A stretch of 14,366 nt of DNA. Source: Eubacteriales Family XIII. Incertae Sedis bacterium. Lineage in GTDB: Bacteria > Bacillota > Clostridia > Peptostreptococcales > Anaerovoracaceae. Every line of letters starts with the position of its first letter. Within the stretch, counting starts at the first letter, position 1. Positions 13,901 through 14,366 of the stretch are shown here, piece by piece. The DNA lies in the NCBI GenBank assembly GCA_031263875.1, contig JAISEX010000223.1, positions 1 to 14,366 on the forward strand. The letters are read 5' to 3'. The notes under the pieces were generated by a model. The model searched no databases. It worked only from the letters and a program-made list of their open reading frames with translations, and was not told the origin of the DNA. The translations under genes and the position numbers were made by a program.

Positions 13901-14366
13901 GTGGCCGCATACGAGATGTGCATCGTCAGACGCAGTGTTTTACCATCCGCAAGCACTTCCGCCGTATTCGGCGGCTGATCGACTCTTGCTGTCGGATTGA
14001 TAGTTGTACCGCCATACGTAGCGGTAAATTCTTTTAATAACTCAGTCGCGTTTGCAACGGTGATATTCCTGTCAAACGTAACGTCGAGCACCATAAACTG
14101 GTCGTCTGTCGTGGCATCACTGGGCAACGTCGGAAGCTGATGATCCGTCGTGGCCTTATAGGAAACGACTGCGGCTTCGCTTACGGCACTAGGAGCTTCG
14201 GCAACGTTGATTTGAATCTCAATCGGCGCGGAGAAGCGCTGCGCCATCCACGTGTACCACGTGACGGGGTTCTGTCCCGCATGGTCGCGGATAATGGTGG
14301 AGCCGTCGATTTTGCCGGGGTCGGGGTGCGTGATAAAACTCTCAATGCGCACCGTGGTCGTACCCG
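10915..14366 (-). CDS. Giant multidomain surface protein, 5' end outside window
   Basis: The frame is open to the right edge; a GTG at 14352 is internal, since the codons before it (GTTTV) complete an Ig-like motif also found at residue 531. Counting from that GTG, 1145 residues are visible. In order they are the tail of an Ig-like domain (1-50), domain A (about 83-190), domain B (208-305) with HFHDYL (247-252), a FIVAR-like helical spacer (312-377), and a six-cysteine BIG2-like domain (about 400-575). Then come A again (614-720), B again (737-845) with HYHDYL (776-781), an X2/IPT-like beta domain (about 870-985), eleven collagen-like G-x-y triplets (1007-1039), a membrane helix (1108-1136) and a short basic tail KLRSRN. 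No LPxTG is present. It is probably a long surface-exposed protein that captures a ligand for the downstream FecCD importer; adhesion is the main alternative. Confidence 0.8.
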   Translation of the reverse strand, partial: GTTTVRIESFITHPDPGKIDGSTIIRDHAGQNPVTWYTWMAQRFSAPIEIQINVAEAPSAVSEAAVVSYKATTDHQLPTLPSDATTDDQFMVLDVTFDRNITVANATELLKEFTATYGGTTINPTARVDQPPNTAEVLADGKTLRLTMHISYAATTGRLIATAKSSDKTLASLTDANGHPIVFPNVNMVVATGTQLSTVSQTAATAAANARVVKEIVVPPSMTRGMVHFILLKNGEPVAPIDDKGGNMTAHFHDYLTDTAAGLTSRVAGLIAAPTFAAGYTASYEGNILTITAKNSAAGDVIDLLLVGYPRDRDTQADKTAILSAISTAQAASAEDYAADAYTALQNELAKARSMNASIYYLQSEIDAQTAALNAAVANTKSGGDTGYAGGSSETPAWSAKTGIFQDKTNMKVYTENFTVSSDAGSAVSVKAGESVTVQFTPSKTSERAYATCGGCYGAITDPMGPIPCNESLGCVVSKLTLGFCACNNQYTDTSVLQRIEEIKGAAVGNPNGSVATANFDPVTGQLTITGVSSGTTTVAVEAYMHNTSLDPHTAQTAADDDYVAYRYSLPLVLTVNVSGEEEPEPPTEAPAQTTGAYSVGTGHGGTVNTTTDGTSTDDQFITLRIPFDKAISLNNAQALIDSLNMTIGGTNPLSATASEISVEGGNTLVLKMHINFASFSGRLQVSPKNAGTGVGTSLTTGDGNGVSVTFPTIDLFVPNGVSLVNAAYVRGTETGKASVAKTVVAPADTTRGMVHLKFLVNGQPFGNQLNGYGATFVAHYHDYLNLDAASFAQSIVDKFNGGADEGYAPVDGEIAISGYTATAVGSRIIITANNASAGEIIDLQLVAYGAVNTVQNSGNTTDAAGNTTPGENERTVDAVSITGQTTGEVVAADPAAVIYDIPANGNLTIHINGDFDPNATVYLGGILLVKGTDYTLSAGSTVVTLLPSAFAKLQAKLGTGDANGDASALVQVLFSDNFVVALPITATGLPKASAGGTDTPDETGETEQPGETGTPGKTGATGKTGATGATGATGKAGADGKTVTNNNTYYSTQPGATNQNTQVTTDAADEIEAAADESGLLPESQNPVSFADDSAKAIPVSTAQDTGGINLPTYAFVLILMLACLAFLAIGALVMNLLLQTGKLRSRN
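11236..11334 (-). repeat. Collagen-like G-x-y triplet run
   Basis: Eleven consecutive Gly-x-y triplets (GET, GTP, GKT, GAT, GKT, GAT, GAT, GAT, GKA, GAD, GKT) sit between the last beta domain and the membrane anchor. The near-identical codons make a short tandem DNA repeat. This length is modest for bacterial collagen-like stalks and may vary by slippage. Confidence 0.8.
11818..12762 (-). repeat. Composite Ig-tail + A + B repeat, copy 2
   Basis: This stretch encodes residues 531-845 of the giant protein. Anchors shared with copy 1 are GTTTV, DDQF followed by FDK, a LKMHI core (LTMHI in copy 1), SGRL, TRGMVH, A-H-Y-H-D-Y-L and GEIIDLQLV. Confidence 0.75.
12904..13008 (-). other. Six-cysteine loop in Ig-like domain (copy 2)
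   Basis: Cysteines 449, 452, 465, 471, 481 and 483 of the giant protein have spacing C-x2-C-x12-C-x5-C-x9-C-x-C. The loop sits between VTVQFTPS and GSVATANFD, the same place as in the 488-residue protein (VSVSLNPAS and GSVARASYS), with LGC and final C-x-C shared. Confidence 0.7.
13222..13419 (-). other. FIVAR-like helical spacer
   Basis: Residues 312-377 show the FIVAR pattern: ADKTAILSAISTAQ, then EDYAADAYTALQNELAKAR and a closing helix EIDAQTAALNAAVANT. FIVAR modules are found in Gram-positive surface proteins, often as spacers or sugar-binding helices. It separates the two composite repeats. Confidence 0.75.
13438..14366 (-). repeat. Composite Ig-tail + A + B repeat, copy 1 (cut by window edge)
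   Basis: This stretch covers the visible part of the first composite unit, from GTTTV at the edge to residue 305 of the giant protein. The A domain begins DDQFMVLDVTFDRN and the B domain carries TRGMVHFILLKNGEPV and HFHDYL. The matching position in copy 2 suggests that another six-cysteine loop lies just beyond the window. Confidence 0.72.

Noticed and set aside
10915..14366. NEAT haem-binding domains in the giant protein
   Set aside because: The layout suggested an Isd-like system, but I could not find the NEAT Y-x-x-x-Y strand signature in any A or B domain.

Overview
This window is one long block of minus-strand genes, read from right (14366) to left (1). It looks like accessory chromosome of a moderately GC-rich, Gram-positive-type bacterium, probably Firmicutes/Clostridia-like. 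That placement rests on two lipoprotein signals with no outer-membrane (TonB-type) components, surface proteins anchored by one C-terminal membrane helix, FIVAR, Ig-like and collagen-like surface modules, and a YtrB/YtrC-like ABC pair. No rRNA, tRNA, CRISPR, transposase or integrase is visible, so the taxonomic call is only an inference.

Right part (10915-14366): the 3' part of a very large surface protein gene that runs off the window. It encodes two copies of a composite repeat (Ig-like tail, then domain 'A', then domain 'B'), a FIVAR-like helical spacer, a six-cysteine Ig-like domain, an X2-like beta domain, a short collagen-like stretch and a membrane anchor. A 243-base gap with a perfect TATAAT, hairpins and a Shine-Dalgarno (SD) site leads to an AT-rich gene (9892-10671) for a 259-residue protein. 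That protein is a lone A-B unit with no signal peptide.

Middle part (3511-9759): after a 132-base leader with two strong hairpins comes a tightly packed, largely overlapping operon. It holds a FecCD-type importer (permease, lipoprotein receptor with an extra N-terminal domain, ATPase), a lipoprotein that is again an A-B unit, a membrane-anchored protein with a second six-cysteine Ig-like domain, and the ATPase of a second ABC system.

Left part (1-3514): the permease of the YtrBC-like ABC pair (with a DUF6449-like C-terminal region), then ModD, a NadC-like phosphoribosyltransferase-family protein often found with molybdate uptake genes, then a small HTH-like reading frame, and at the very edge a dense set of nested palindromes.

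The most interesting point is a shared, apparently undescribed surface module. The A-B unit occurs four times in three proteins, and three of the B domains carry a conserved H-x-H-[DE]-[YF]-L motif. A six-cysteine loop recurs in two Ig-like domains, and a possible degenerate B domain with a CGDC motif sits at the front of the importer's receptor. Together these suggest a cell-surface capture-and-relay system feeding a FecCD importer, similar in layout to haem relay systems but built from different domains. The ligand is unknown; ModD hints at molybdenum or tungsten, while the His and Cys motifs would suit a metal or metal cofactor.
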